This document shows, piece by piece, positions 26,719 to 35,884 of a stretch of 58,984 nucleotides of DNA; positions within the stretch are counted from its first letter, which is position 1, and the number at the start of each line of letters is the position of its first letter. Location: NCBI GenBank assembly GCA_047630355.1, contig JBLHXN010000008.1, positions 1-58,984 of the forward strand. Direction: 5' to 3'. This stretch comes from JANQUM01 sp047630355. Its GTDB lineage: Bacteria; Bacteroidota; Bacteroidia; Cytophagales; Spirosomataceae. A program made the translations under genes and the position numbers. The notes beneath the pieces were generated by a model, which was not told where the DNA came from, ran no database searches, and was given only the letters and a program-made list of their open reading frames with translations.

Positions 26719-27635
26719 GACGGTAAGCTTTGTAAAATAACACCTTTCTTTTTTACGATTAATTGCATTGCTTCTCCGCAACGTAACGGCCAATTATCGT
26801 TTGTATGACCAACCGGAAAATCGTAAGCTACCGGATAATCTTTTTGCGAAACATATTCTTCGATAATTTCGTAGGCTGTTTTACCAAACGGTTCGTCGTT
26901 TTCTTTCACGTCGCTGAATTGTCCGACAATCAGTCCCGCTAAATTCGATAACTTTCCCGCTCTTTTAAGCTGTACCATCAAACGATCTAAATTATACAAG
27001 TACTCTCCGACGTCTTCTATGAATAAGATTTTTTCGACAAAGTCAAGTTCCGAAGAAGTGCCGATCCCATGAGCAAGCAAAGCCAAATTACCTCCAACGA
27101 CTTGTCCAATCCCCTCCCCCAACCTGTTTAATTTATACGTACTGTGATTATATTTCACATTTTTACCGAATAAAATGCCTTGTAAACATTCGTCAGATTT
27201 CGCGTCCCAAAACATCGTCTTTGGCATTGGTCCATGAATGCTCTGAAAACCGAGATTTTGTATTTTACCGTGAACCGCCGTAATATCTGAAAAGCCAACT
27301 ATCCATTTCGGGTGGCTCACAAAGCTGGCGAAGTTCACTTGGTCAATTATCCGTGAACTACCGTAACCGCCCCGTGCTGAAAAGATTGCCCTGACGTTTT
27401 TGTCGTCAAGCATTTCCTGAAAATCCCGTAATCGAATTTCGTTTGTTCCCGCAAAGTCAAAATCACTCGCCCCGACAGATTCTCCAATAATTACATTTAA
27501 CCCCCAACTTTCTATTTCCTCAACGGCAGCCTCAATACTTTTGCGTTCGAGTTTAGATGCCATCGCTACTATTGCAACGGTATCTCCTTTTTTGAGATAA
27601 GGGGGAGCAATTAAAGATTCTACGGCTGATGACAT
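26709..27635 (-). CDS. S66-family LD-carboxypeptidase
   Basis: A 308-residue peptidase that removes the terminal D-Ala from muropeptide tetrapeptides during peptidoglycan recycling. The catalytic serine region is SARGGYGSSRI, with GGNLALLAHGIGT and the Glu/His-containing LFIEDVGEYLYNLDRLM and FPVGHTNDNWPLR towards the C-terminus. There is no signal peptide, consistent with cytoplasmic LdcA. It lies 11 bp downstream of the KirBac gene on the same strand. Confidence 0.92.
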   Translation of the reverse strand: MSSAVESLIAPPYLKKGDTVAIVAMASKLERKSIEAAVEEIESWGLNVIIGESVGASDFDFAGTNEIRLRDFQEMLDDKNVRAIFSARGGYGSSRIIDQVNFASFVSHPKWIVGFSDITAVHGKIQNLGFQSIHGPMPKTMFWDAKSDECLQGILFGKNVKYNHSTYKLNRLGEGIGQVVGGNLALLAHGIGTSSELDFVEKILFIEDVGEYLYNLDRLMVQLKRAGKLSNLAGLIVGQFSDVKENDEPFGKTAYEIIEEYVSQKDYPVAYDFPVGHTNDNWPLRCGEAMQLIVKKKGVILQSLPSQQ

Positions 27636-27646
27636 TTGGATAAGTT

Positions 27647-28621
27647 TTAAGAATTGTTGAGCGGCATTGGTTCGTAGTTCCCTACTTTAGAAAGATCAAT
27701 TACGTATTCATGATGATTGTTTGACATCATGGTCGTAAATTTTACTCCCCAGGCTAATTCGTCGTACATATATGACCTCCGAACGTGAATCGGGTCAGCG
27801 TAAGTATCGTTTGTTCCTTCTACCGCAATGAGTATTTCAGCGTCAGAAGCCGCTAGGCTTTCGGCAGTTTCGCCATGCATGGGGCTTTCATCGGTTATTG
27901 GATGAACGACTGTCCAGCCCATCGGGAAAAACTTAACGGTGGAACGTTCCAGTTCAAGTCCGTAATATTTCCGGATTATTCCGGATTTGTGTTGTTCATT
28001 TCTCGAAAATATTACGTCAACTTTTAAGTTGATTAACTGATTACTTTTGAGGTTTACCATCCGGAACATTAATCCGTTAATATCCAGATACGGAGCAATG
28101 ACCGCTTCTTGAGAAAAGGAGATACGAGGACGTGGTTTGGCAAAACGTCCGTATAAAAGTCCAGTTATAATCGCGAACATCATCAAACCTAACAATGCTT
28201 CAATGGCAGCAACAGAACTTGTTAATCCGCCCGATGGGCTGATATGACCGTACCCGACGGTAGTAAGCGTTTGGCTACTAAAAAAGAACGCACTCCAGAA
28301 AGGGTTTAATTTTTGCGATTGAATATCAACGCCATTCAGGTTTTCAATTCCAATACCAAAATAGGCAAATGCAAAAGCGAGGTTTACTAAAAAATAGCAG
28401 AAGAATATTACAAAAATGAAAACCGCCCAATGCATAGTTATCAAGCGGTGATAGCTGTTGAACCACACCGAGAAGGACTGACCAATGCGTTTGACGTTAA
28501 AATCTCCGGTTGACCGAATCATTCGGGTTTGCGTATCGGTAACTTTCGTTCCGAAACCCAAGTCTTGACGCTTTTGTTCTTTCTCTACAAGACTTTCTCC
28601 GGTGAATTGTTTTTTTGCCAT
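27647..28621 (-). CDS. Inward-rectifier potassium channel (KirBac type)
   Basis: 324 residues. Two TM helices (about 64-90 and 132-155) flank a pore loop with selectivity filter TVGYGH at residues 121-126. The C-terminal half is the immunoglobulin-like cytoplasmic IRK domain (ISFSQEAVIAPYLDINGLMFRMVNLKSNQLI, continuing to WGVKFTTM). The N-terminal slide helix contains GQSFSVWFNSYHRLI. It forms a tetrameric K+ channel in the inner membrane. It is preceded by DUF721 (14 bp) and followed by the LD-carboxypeptidase on the same strand. Confidence 0.94.
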   Translation of the reverse strand: MAKKQFTGESLVEKEQKRQDLGFGTKVTDTQTRMIRSTGDFNVKRIGQSFSVWFNSYHRLITMHWAVFIFVIFFCYFLVNLAFAFAYFGIGIENLNGVDIQSQKLNPFWSAFFFSSQTLTTVGYGHISPSGGLTSSVAAIEALLGLMMFAIITGLLYGRFAKPRPRISFSQEAVIAPYLDINGLMFRMVNLKSNQLINLKVDVIFSRNEQHKSGIIRKYYGLELERSTVKFFPMGWTVVHPITDESPMHGETAESLAASDAEILIAVEGTNDTYADPIHVRRSYMYDELAWGVKFTTMMSNNHHEYVIDLSKVGNYEPMPLNNS

Positions 28622-28635
28622 CGGTAGATTCGTGC

Positions 28636-28947
28636 TTAGCTAAACACAATTTTTTCTACAACCCCTTTCTCAACTTCGTTATTGATGATCTCAATAATTT
28701 TAGTTTGAGCCATGAACAGTTCCTGCCGAAGCGGAGCGGAATCAAGTTTAAGGTAAAGGACTTTGTTGTTTACGTAGATACGCTGGGTATGATTGGCAAT
28801 GCTGCTACCCATTAATTTCTCCCAATACGCTACGAGGTAGGTTTCGTTGTACTTATTTTTCAGTCTGTACGCTTGCAAAAACGCCTCGAATGCTTCTTTC
28901 ATCGGGGTGGCTTTTGTAAATCGTGAATGTGGCTGCGGTACGTGCAT
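28636..28947 (-). CDS. DUF721/DciA-like protein
   Basis: A 103-residue protein with the DUF721 pattern: AFLQAYRLKNKYNETYLVAYWEKLMGSSIANHT, then VLYLKLDSAPLRQELFMAQ. DciA-type members load or assist the replicative helicase DnaB in bacteria without DnaC. Bacteroidota members are short, as here. Another possible start is the Met at residue 16. It is the first gene of a likely DUF721-kir-ldc run, separated from yajC by a strong terminator. Confidence 0.85.
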   Translation of the reverse strand: MHVPQPHSRFTKATPMKEAFEAFLQAYRLKNKYNETYLVAYWEKLMGSSIANHTQRIYVNNKVLYLKLDSAPLRQELFMAQTKIIEIINNEVEKGVVEKIVFS

Positions 28948-28995
28948 TTTTGGGCTTTAGCTATGGGCTAAATTATAATATCTATCAATTTAAAA

Positions 28996-29034
28996 ATATA
29001 AAAGGGAGAAAGCCGTGCTTTCTCCCTTTTATAT
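28996..29034. terminator. Strong terminator between yajC and DUF721
   Basis: Perfect inverted repeat of 14 bp (AAAAGGGAGAAAGC at 29000-29013, GCTTTCTCCCTTTT at 29017-29030, loop CGT) extended by TATA on each side. It lies directly after the yajC stop on the minus strand, so it ends the nusB-ytxH-DUF1573-yajC operon. Confidence 0.88.
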
Positions 29035-29043
29035 AAAAACTTT

Positions 29044-29325
29044 TTATTTCTTACGCGAAACGGAAGCTTTGTCAAATGTAAGACGAGCACCACCTCCGGC
29101 AGAAATAGTAATAGTCTCATCAGTTAAAGAGGCTATTTTACCGTGCATTCCGCTGGTGGTAACTACTTCATCTCCCGTTTGAAGAGCATCTACCATTTTC
29201 TTTTGATCTTTTTGTTTTTTCTGTTGCGGACGAATCATGAAAAAATACATGACCACAAACATCCCCACCATCAGGAATATAAAACTGTAATTTCCGGCTC
29301 CGCCGGGGACTTGAAGAAGAATCAT
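29044..29325 (-). CDS. yajC: Preprotein translocase accessory subunit YajC
   Basis: A 93-residue protein with one TM helix (FIFLMVGMFVVMYFFMI) followed by RPQQKKQKDQKKM and the conserved LQTGDEVVTTSGMHGKIASL block. It is the SecDF-associated inner-membrane subunit. Last gene of a leftward operon with nusB, YtxH and DUF1573, an arrangement commonly seen in Bacteroidota. Confidence 0.96.
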   Translation of the reverse strand: MILLQVPGGAGNYSFIFLMVGMFVVMYFFMIRPQQKKQKDQKKMVDALQTGDEVVTTSGMHGKIASLTDETITISAGGGARLTFDKASVSRKK

Positions 29326-29358
29326 CTTTTAAATTAAAATTAAGTGAAATATTATTTC

Positions 29359-29790
29359 TTAAACGTTTTCTTTTTGTGCCGGATTTACCGTTGCGGTAAA
29401 TTCAATTGGCTCGGAAGGCTCGGCGGTATTAGCAGTAACGGTTACGTACTTTTTGTTGATACCAGGCTTGCCCGTACTATTAAACCGAACGGTAATTTTG
29501 TCTGAACGCCCTACTCCTATTAATCCTTCCGGACGTGATGCCACCGTACAGCCACATTGCACCTGCACATCAATAACTTCCAAAGGCACAGAACCCGTAT
29601 TCGTGAATTCGAAATCGTGTTCTACGATGTCTCCTTCGTTTAGGTTTCCAAAATCATAGGTTTGCTCCTTGAAAGTAATTTCAGCACCTGATTTATCAAG
29701 TGAATCATCAGTGATATTTTGTGTTCGGTTACAACCAAATAGAACAAATACATTCAGGAAAACAATGCTAGTCAGTTTTATAATATGCAT
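29359..29790 (-). CDS. DUF1573 lipoprotein
   Basis: A 143-residue protein with a lipoprotein signal (VFLNVFVLFGC, Cys20). A DUF1573 Ig-like domain follows: YDFGNLNEGDIVEHDFEFTNTG then VQVQCGCTV. Function unknown; an envelope protein. It sits between yajC and the YtxH gene, 3 bp after the latter's stop. Confidence 0.92.
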   Translation of the reverse strand: MHIIKLTSIVFLNVFVLFGCNRTQNITDDSLDKSGAEITFKEQTYDFGNLNEGDIVEHDFEFTNTGSVPLEVIDVQVQCGCTVASRPEGLIGVGRSDKITVRFNSTGKPGINKKYVTVTANTAEPSEPIEFTATVNPAQKENV

Positions 29791-29793
29791 TAC

Positions 29794-30123
29794 TTATGAT
29801 TCTTTTTTAGTTTTTATTTCAAACATTAACGCCTCCACTTCCTTCAGAAGCCCTTCGGCTTTAATTCGAGCTTCGTTTACTACCTTACGTCCTTCAGCTT
29901 TTGCCTGACTGTCTTCTCCGTTCGCTATTTCGGCAGCTACTTCATCGCCACGTTCAACAAAATCCTTAATGAGGGCCTGAAGCTGATGACGATAATGATT
30001 TAATCGGTAACCAAGACGATCGCGGGTAATTTCACCCTTTTCAGGAGCGAACAATAATCCGATAGAAACTCCCGTGGCGATTCCGGCGGCGTATAATATT
30101 AAAGAGTTTGTGGATGAGCTCAT
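29794..30123 (-). CDS. YtxH-domain protein
   Basis: A 109-residue protein. The N-terminal hydrophobic segment AAGIATGVSIGLLFAPEKG is the hallmark YtxH motif, followed by a long charged coiled-coil-like helix. Probably a small membrane-anchored stress protein. It lies in the nusB operon; a paralogue is at 20301. Confidence 0.85.
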   Translation of the reverse strand: MSSSTNSLILYAAGIATGVSIGLLFAPEKGEITRDRLGYRLNHYRHQLQALIKDFVERGDEVAAEIANGEDSQAKAEGRKVVNEARIKAEGLLKEVEALMFEIKTKKES

Positions 30124-30196
30124 ATTTTCTTTTTTTTAATTTCTTAAAATGGCTATTTGCTTACATAACTGTTGAACGGAAAAATGGGTTCGGAGC

Positions 30197-31339
30197 TTAC
30201 TTATTATCAATCATTCCACGACCACTTTTGCGAATGGTCCCTTCCTCAATTAACTTCTTAGATAAAGCATCTAAAACGCCGTTGATAAAAATTCCGCTTT
30301 TTTCTGAACTGTAATTCTTGGCAATTTCGATTACTTCGTTGATAGTCACCTTAATCGGAATGCCCGGATAATTGATTAACTCTACCAGACCCAATTTAAT
30401 CAAAATTAAATCAATTTCAGAGATTCGTTCAACTTCCCAGTTTTTAAGTTTGGGAATCATCAACTCAGTCAATTCTTCTTCGGTAGAAAGTACTTCTGAA
30501 AACAACGTTTCCAAAAATTCACGACTTTCATCCCACGTATCATCAAGCCTTTCAATCTTAATTTCACCCGACTCGACGAATGGCTGCAAACTGTGCATTA
30601 TCATTGCCCGAATCGTTTCGATATCATCAGTCCAATATAAATCTTTTTTTTCAAAATATTCAAATATCGTTTCATGCTTCAAAACGATATTTTTCAACAT
30701 GTATTTTAACAAAGCTAAATCTTCTTCAGCCGTGTGCGTTGCTTTTTGCGAATAAGCCAAATACCGGTCGTTTTCTTTGATTACTTCACGGTAAAACTTG
30801 TTCAGCATCAACGCTTCCACTTCCGTCCATTCGGCATTTCTTCGCAAACGGAGGTTTGTCAACTCATTGCTTTCTTCTAACGCTTTCACAATGACGTTGT
30901 CTGACAATCGACTCAGACCAACAAACTTTTTATCATTTTCAGCTCTTTTGCCAAATTCAATAAAAAGCCCTAAAATCTGCAAGTATAAATCGTAAACCAG
31001 TTCGGCTTCGTTTATCATTCGACGTTTGACCGACTGACGGTCTTCGCGGTTTCTGTTCATGTAAGAACTTTTTGCCTGCATAACGGCACTTAGAACTTGC
31101 CTGTCAGCTTCTACTTCAACTTCTTTGTTTTTTAGAGCAAATGCGGCGGTGAGAAGTTTTATTCCAGCCTCGGCATCAGCTTTTAGTTTGGGTTTGTCCT
31201 GAAACTTCATCGAGTTAAGGTCAGGGGCGAAATAGTCAGTCACATAATCTTTAGCGATTTGCAAATTGGCTTTTTCAGCGGTTTTGTAGGCATATAAAGC
31301 CTGCATGGCACGGACGCGGATCAATCTTCGATTTAGCAT
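30197..31339 (-). CDS. nusB: Transcription antitermination factor NusB (long Bacteroidota form)
   Basis: 380 residues, versus about 140 in E. coli. The start RRLIRVRAMQALYAY resembles NusB helix 1, and the canonical core is C-terminal: ERISEIDLILIKLGLVELINYPGIPIKVTINEVIEIAKNYSSEKSGIFINGVLDAL. The middle about 200 residues are an extra helical region typical of Bacteroidota NusB. It binds boxA RNA with S10 in rRNA antitermination. First gene of the operon. A TATCTTTG -7-like element lies about 40 nt upstream (31382-31375). Confidence 0.94.
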   Translation of the reverse strand: MLNRRLIRVRAMQALYAYKTAEKANLQIAKDYVTDYFAPDLNSMKFQDKPKLKADAEAGIKLLTAAFALKNKEVEVEADRQVLSAVMQAKSSYMNRNREDRQSVKRRMINEAELVYDLYLQILGLFIEFGKRAENDKKFVGLSRLSDNVIVKALEESNELTNLRLRRNAEWTEVEALMLNKFYREVIKENDRYLAYSQKATHTAEEDLALLKYMLKNIVLKHETIFEYFEKKDLYWTDDIETIRAMIMHSLQPFVESGEIKIERLDDTWDESREFLETLFSEVLSTEEELTELMIPKLKNWEVERISEIDLILIKLGLVELINYPGIPIKVTINEVIEIAKNYSSEKSGIFINGVLDALSKKLIEEGTIRKSGRGMIDNK

Positions 31340-31374
31340 TTCTTATTACAAAGAACTTATTTGGTATATTGCCG

Positions 31375-31382
31375 CAAAGATA
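31375..31382 (-). promoter_or_regulatory. Candidate -7 element for nusB
   Basis: On the minus strand TATCTTTG matches TAnnTTTG about 36 nt upstream of the nusB ATG. No good -33 TTTG at the expected distance, so only half of the signature is present. Confidence 0.4.
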
Positions 31383-31399
31383 CAAAAACCCCTTTCTTT

Positions 31400-31433
31400 T
31401 TTGACCATACAACGAAATGAAAGTTTACTTTTG
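31400..31433 (+). promoter_or_regulatory. Candidate promoter of the S41 peptidase gene
   Basis: TTTG at 31400-31403 and TACTTTTG (TAnnTTTG) at 31426-31433, spacer 22 nt, located 28 nt before the ATG at 31462. This fits the Bacteroidota -33/-7 pattern. Confidence 0.5.
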
Positions 31434-31461
31434 TGGTAATTTCTCCAGTCAACACAAATCT

Positions 31462-32895
31462 ATGACGGTTATAACAAGACGAATTTACTTTTTTTTACTG
31501 TTTTTAGGAGTAAACGCTACCGCTCAAAAAGTCTTCACACCCGGAGAAGTCAGGCAAGACATAAGTTTCCTAAAAAACCGATTTGAAACAATGCACCCAG
31601 GCATGAACTATTACGGCGAAGCGGCAGCTTACGATTCTACTTTTCAAAGATTGTACGAGAACGTTCCCGAGCGTATGACTTATCAGGAGATGTTCAGGTA
31701 TATCTCACCATTAATTACGATGGTGAAGGACGGACATACTTCATATAAATCCAAGAAAAAGAAATACGGAAAAAAACCAAAATTATTGCCGTTGTACATT
31801 CATGAAGCAGCAGGGCAGTACTACATCGCTTATAATGCCAGTCCGGATACTACGCTGGTGCGAGGCACTCAGGTTTTTGAGATCAATGACGAGCCGATGC
31901 CGCAACTTATCAAAAACCTGCAAAGTATTTACGGTACTGATAACGGAAATCCATCCTCCAAGTCTTACTACGCCACCCGCATTTTTAACACTTTCTACTT
32001 TAAATATTACGGCCCCTCTGATTCTTTAAAAGTAAGTTATCAATTACCAGATTCTGCGACGGTGCAAACTCAGTACATTAAATGTCTTGACCGCTCAAAA
32101 ATAAGTCAGACAATTGCGAAACGTTACAAAAGCTCGCTGCGAAAAAACTTCGATTACAAAGTTGTAGACAGCATAAACCACATCGCAAAACTTGATATTA
32201 CATCCTTCTCTATGAAAGGAAAGTTTCTGGACATTGGGCAGTGGAAATTTAAACGGCTGCTCAAAAAGCGATTTACCCGCGTGGAGCGAGATAATATTGA
32301 GCATTTAATCGTGGATTTTCGGGGCAACGGCGGCGGCTTTATTCCAAATATTACCCGCACCGTGCAGTACTTCACGAAAGAGCCATTTGTATTAATCGAC
32401 ACCGTTTTCTTCAAGAAAAAGGCGTTTAATAAAGTGGCTCCTGCGTACACCATTTTTTCGCCGCTCGTGACCCGCATGCTTTTTAAAAGCTACGACGATA
32501 CTTTCTTTTACCGTAAACCCAAGAAACCAAAGCTTTACAAACCGATAAAAGAGAATCATTTCGACGGTGAAGTATATTTCCTGATGGACGGTGGAAGCTA
32601 CTCAGCAACTACGTTCACCATGGCTTTGGCGTACGATATGGGCATCGGGACGTTTATCGGTCAGCCGCCGGGCGGAGCAAATTGGGGAAGCTTTGCTTCA
32701 ACTTGGAATAATTTTAAACTTCCGAACAGCAAAATAGTGATACACATGCCACTCTTTAAACTTCAGCACAGCTTGCCAAATCAACGCTCAAAATCTTTCG
32801 TTCTTACACCCGATTACGAAGTAGATTCCAGCTTTGAGGATTTTATGGAAAGGAAAGATACTGTGCTTGATTTTACATTAGATTTGATTAAGTAA
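31462..32895 (+). CDS. Exported S41-family peptidase
   Basis: A 477-residue protein from the ATG at 31462. An upstream ATG at 31417 would bury the signal peptide (RIYFFLLFLGVNATAQ). The C-terminal peptidase domain shows LIVDFRGNGGGF and, with the nucleophile serine, FLMDGGSYSATTFTMALAYDM (G-G-S-Y-S). There is no clear PDZ domain, which suggests the tricorn/S41-like subgroup of Bacteroidota. It is periplasmic or surface-exposed with unknown substrate. Confidence 0.88.
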   Translation: MTVITRRIYFFLLFLGVNATAQKVFTPGEVRQDISFLKNRFETMHPGMNYYGEAAAYDSTFQRLYENVPERMTYQEMFRYISPLITMVKDGHTSYKSKKKKYGKKPKLLPLYIHEAAGQYYIAYNASPDTTLVRGTQVFEINDEPMPQLIKNLQSIYGTDNGNPSSKSYYATRIFNTFYFKYYGPSDSLKVSYQLPDSATVQTQYIKCLDRSKISQTIAKRYKSSLRKNFDYKVVDSINHIAKLDITSFSMKGKFLDIGQWKFKRLLKKRFTRVERDNIEHLIVDFRGNGGGFIPNITRTVQYFTKEPFVLIDTVFFKKKAFNKVAPAYTIFSPLVTRMLFKSYDDTFFYRKPKKPKLYKPIKENHFDGEVYFLMDGGSYSATTFTMALAYDMGIGTFIGQPPGGANWGSFASTWNNFKLPNSKIVIHMPLFKLQHSLPNQRSKSFVLTPDYEVDSSFEDFMERKDTVLDFTLDLIK

Positions 32896-32977
32896 AGATA
32901 ATGCTTCTTCTACCGAAGAAACGGGCAACTATTTGTGTTATATGTACCGAGTAGAAAAGTTATATCTATTAAATACA

Positions 32978-33399
32978 ATGAGAGAAAATTTTATAAGCAT
33001 ACTTTATTTTTTTACTCACTTTATTCTTGTTGAGTTCTTGTTCATCAATGTAATGAAGTGGGTAGCTTAAAAATAGATAATGAATCGATAAAAATTACAG
33101 TTATTCATTTTGTAAAGAAATCGAATTCGACTGAAAGCACTAAAAATAAAATAATAGTACTATCAATACTCGCCACAAAAAAGACACCTCTGTGTACTTA
33201 AAAATACTTGCCCCTATACGTGTGATTATTACGTTGGTTTCCTCGAACTTTTTTTTCAAAAGGCAAAAAAGGTGATATGCCTACATTGTGTGATGAAGTA
33301 TCCACGAACAGTAAATGTGGGTTTGGTTATGAGGAGTTTTACTCACTAAAAATGGAACAAATTGTTGATCCACTTTCAAGTACTTACATAATACGTTAA
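32978..33399 (+). pseudogene. Decayed lipoprotein gene with several frameshifts
   Basis: An ATG at 32978 (MRENFISILYFF) is continued in another frame by LLTLFLLSSCSS (lipobox-like). Then comes NEVGSLKIDNESIKITVIHF to 33201, and in yet another frame GDMPTLCDEVSTNSKC, GFGYEEFYSLKMEQIVD and PLSSTYIIR ending at 33399. Each piece reads like protein but no frame spans the region. No family recognised. The gap to the DUF255 gene (33400-33495) holds nothing else. Confidence 0.45.
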
Positions 33400-33495
33400 C
33401 ATATTCCACTTTTCTCTGGCGTCGTAGAAGAGAGAAGGCAACGGATAAAGGTTTGCAAAAACTTAATCACTTACAAAGCTCCACTCAAGTAGCTT

Positions 33496-35535
33496 CTAAG
33501 AAATTAACACCAACGCTTCCTCCACCGAATCAACAGGCAGTTGGCACGTTTTATCAAAGCAAACGTAAATAGTTATTTTACCGTCAATCGCCGTTCGGTT
33601 TTGTAAAAGCGATAGTTCGGATTCTTTTTTTGTTCCAACGAAAACTTTATTCGGAGACGAAACAGCAGCGTCTATTTCTTTTCTAAAATCGTGAATATTT
33701 TCACCAACCAACACAATTTCGGCGATTGGTTTAGCGAGTAAAACCCCCACCGAAAACCAATTGCTCATCCATTGCGGGTCTTGTACCATCAGCGGCTTTA
33801 CTTTGGCAAACATCCGCTTCGACGTTTCCGTAAAATCCTCCCGGTCTAAGATTGTTCCCAAGATTAATAAGTTCTTGCACATCATAGAATTAGAAGCCGG
33901 AATAACGTTATCAAACATTTCCTTTTTTCGGGCAATGAGTTGTTCTCCCTGAGCATCCGTAAAAAAGAAAAACCCTTCCTCTAAATCGAAGAAATTAGCA
34001 ATGGCATAATCGGTCAGCATTTCAGCTTCCGAAAGCCACGTTTCGTCAAAGGTAACCTGATATAAATTTGTGAACGCCTGAATCACCGCAGCGTAATCTT
34101 CTAAGAAACCAAGCTGCTTTTTCCGGCTCGGATCAGACTCAAATAATCGCCAAAGTCCCCTACCCGATTTTCCGTCAGGATTCAGAACAACTTCGGTCAA
34201 ATTATTTTTAATAAACTGCCCGTTTTTCAAAGCCAATTCTAAGTAACTTTCTTCTCCAAAACTCCGGTAAGCTTCCACTAATCCGTTAAGCATCAAACCA
34301 TTCCACGAACAAATAATTTTATCGTCAAGTCCGGGCTTTATCCGATTTTCCCGAAATGCAAATAACTTATCATAAACGGTTTGTAGCTTTTTCCAATCCG
34401 CCGCCGGAGGAGCTGTTTCTAAATGCAGGACATTATTCCCGTGTTCCCAATTTCCCGAATCGTAGATATTATAAATAGCAGAAAACCACTCGGAGTCATC
34501 TCCTAAAACCTGTTGAATCTCAGCTTCTGTCCACACGTAAAACTTTCCCTCCTCTCCCTCCGAGTCAGCATCCTGAGCGGAGTAAAACCCACCTTTTGGC
34601 GAAGTCATGTCTCGTTCAAGCCAAGTAACCGTTTTAGAAACCGCCCAAGAATCCATGAACCCTACCAACTGCCCGTTATCGTACAGCATTTTTTCAAAAT
34701 GCGGCACTTTCCATTCGGCATCCGTAGAGTAGCGGGTCCAACCACCGCCGAGGTGATCGTAAATTCCTCCCATAGCAATGCGGGTCAACGTATAGTCAAG
34801 ATGAGATTTTACTTTTTGAAGGAAAACATGAACTACGTCACTATCCGCAGGACTTTGCGTTTGGTAATCAGTAATTGAAAGTGCTTCTTGTATTGACTTC
34901 CAAACACTCGGCATCGGGAATTTTGGGGAACGCTGCATTCCTCCGCGTTCATAATCAAAAGTAGTTTCGAGTTTTTGCAAACACGCAATTACTTCTGATT
35001 CCGTAAATAATTTTTCTTCCCGCTGAAATTCTCCAAAACTGTATTTTTCGTTCTCTTTGGCTTGCAAGTTTCTGGTAAAACCTTCGGCAGATTCTTGAAG
35101 CTTTTCACGTTGAGCCGTAAACGCAGACTGAATACTTTCCAGTAAATTTTTCCAGTTAGCAGCCGGAAAATAAGTGCCGCCGTAGAAAGGTTTGGCATCA
35201 GGCATCAGGAAAACGTTCAACGGCCAGCCTCCGCGTAAGCCCATTGCTTGCAAAGCTTCCATGTAGATAGAATCAACGTCGGGGCGTTCTTCGCGGTCAA
35301 CTTTTATGCAGACAAAATGCTTATTCATCACGTCCGCAATTGCTTGATTCTCAAAAGATTCGCGTTCCATTACGTGACACCAATGACACGCCGAATAGCC
35401 AATACTCACGAGCATCGGTTTGTCTTCGTTTTTAGCTCTTTGCAGAGCTTCCTCTCCCCAAGGAAACCAGTTTACGGGGTTGTGGGCGTGTTGTTGTAAG
35501 TACGGGGATGTTTCTTTGGCGAGGCGGTTTGTCAT
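33496..35535 (-). CDS. DUF255 thioredoxin-domain protein (YyaL/SSP411 family)
   Basis: A 679-residue protein. The N-terminal thioredoxin-like DUF255 domain has NRLAKETSPYLQQHAHNPVN then GYSACHWCHVMERESFE with the C-x-x-C motif. An alpha/alpha six-barrel glycosidase-like region follows, with GGIYDHLGGGWTRYSTDAEW, HFEKMLYDNGQLV and FYSAQDADSEGEEG. Function unknown in bacteria. The mammalian homologue is SPATA20. Single gene flanked by a pseudogene and a REP-like repeat region. Confidence 0.93.
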   Translation of the reverse strand: MTNRLAKETSPYLQQHAHNPVNWFPWGEEALQRAKNEDKPMLVSIGYSACHWCHVMERESFENQAIADVMNKHFVCIKVDREERPDVDSIYMEALQAMGLRGGWPLNVFLMPDAKPFYGGTYFPAANWKNLLESIQSAFTAQREKLQESAEGFTRNLQAKENEKYSFGEFQREEKLFTESEVIACLQKLETTFDYERGGMQRSPKFPMPSVWKSIQEALSITDYQTQSPADSDVVHVFLQKVKSHLDYTLTRIAMGGIYDHLGGGWTRYSTDAEWKVPHFEKMLYDNGQLVGFMDSWAVSKTVTWLERDMTSPKGGFYSAQDADSEGEEGKFYVWTEAEIQQVLGDDSEWFSAIYNIYDSGNWEHGNNVLHLETAPPAADWKKLQTVYDKLFAFRENRIKPGLDDKIICSWNGLMLNGLVEAYRSFGEESYLELALKNGQFIKNNLTEVVLNPDGKSGRGLWRLFESDPSRKKQLGFLEDYAAVIQAFTNLYQVTFDETWLSEAEMLTDYAIANFFDLEEGFFFFTDAQGEQLIARKKEMFDNVIPASNSMMCKNLLILGTILDREDFTETSKRMFAKVKPLMVQDPQWMSNWFSVGVLLAKPIAEIVLVGENIHDFRKEIDAAVSSPNKVFVGTKKESELSLLQNRTAIDGKITIYVCFDKTCQLPVDSVEEALVLIS

Positions 35536-35884
35536 AGTCTGTATAAATTATAAACCCACGATCAAAACCATGGGTTGGATAAAAACTGTAGGTAATTTGT
35601 AAGTAAAAAATGATGTATCAGTTCGAGCGGACTGGGCCGCCAAGCGGTCAACGAAAACATCTTCGGAACGGTTCTCGACTCCGCTCGCACTGACGGCGTC
35701 TCAAACATAAACAGCAACTTTAAGAACCTGCTCTCCAAAATAACTTTTCAAGTATTTTCCCAACAAATATCTATATCTCTATTAAATTCACTTTTTACGG
35801 GAATACTATCGAAACGATTAACTTAAACTTATAACAAAACTAACTTCTAAATGTTATTTTTGTAAATTTTGAAACTAAAATACT
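35536..35884. other. Intergenic region between DUF255 and photolyase genes
   Basis: About 350 bp holding the REP-like palindrome at 35618-35694 and an A+T-rich photolyase upstream region. TATTTTTG at 35865-35872 fits the -7 element but has no clear -33 partner. Confidence 0.5.
35618..35694. repeat. REP-like palindrome
   Basis: Left arm TCAGTTCGAGCGGA and right arm TCCGCTCGCACTGA are complementary with one mismatch. Internal segments GCCGCCAAGCGG and GAACGGTTCTCGA add further pairing. Same family as 8992-9054. Confidence 0.7.

Noticed and set aside
30372..30755. 127-codon plus-strand frame
   Set aside because: Antisense to nusB; Ser-rich low-complexity translation and no start signal.
34513..34878. 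121-codon plus-strand frame
   Set aside because: Antisense to the DUF255 gene; no domain or sensible composition.
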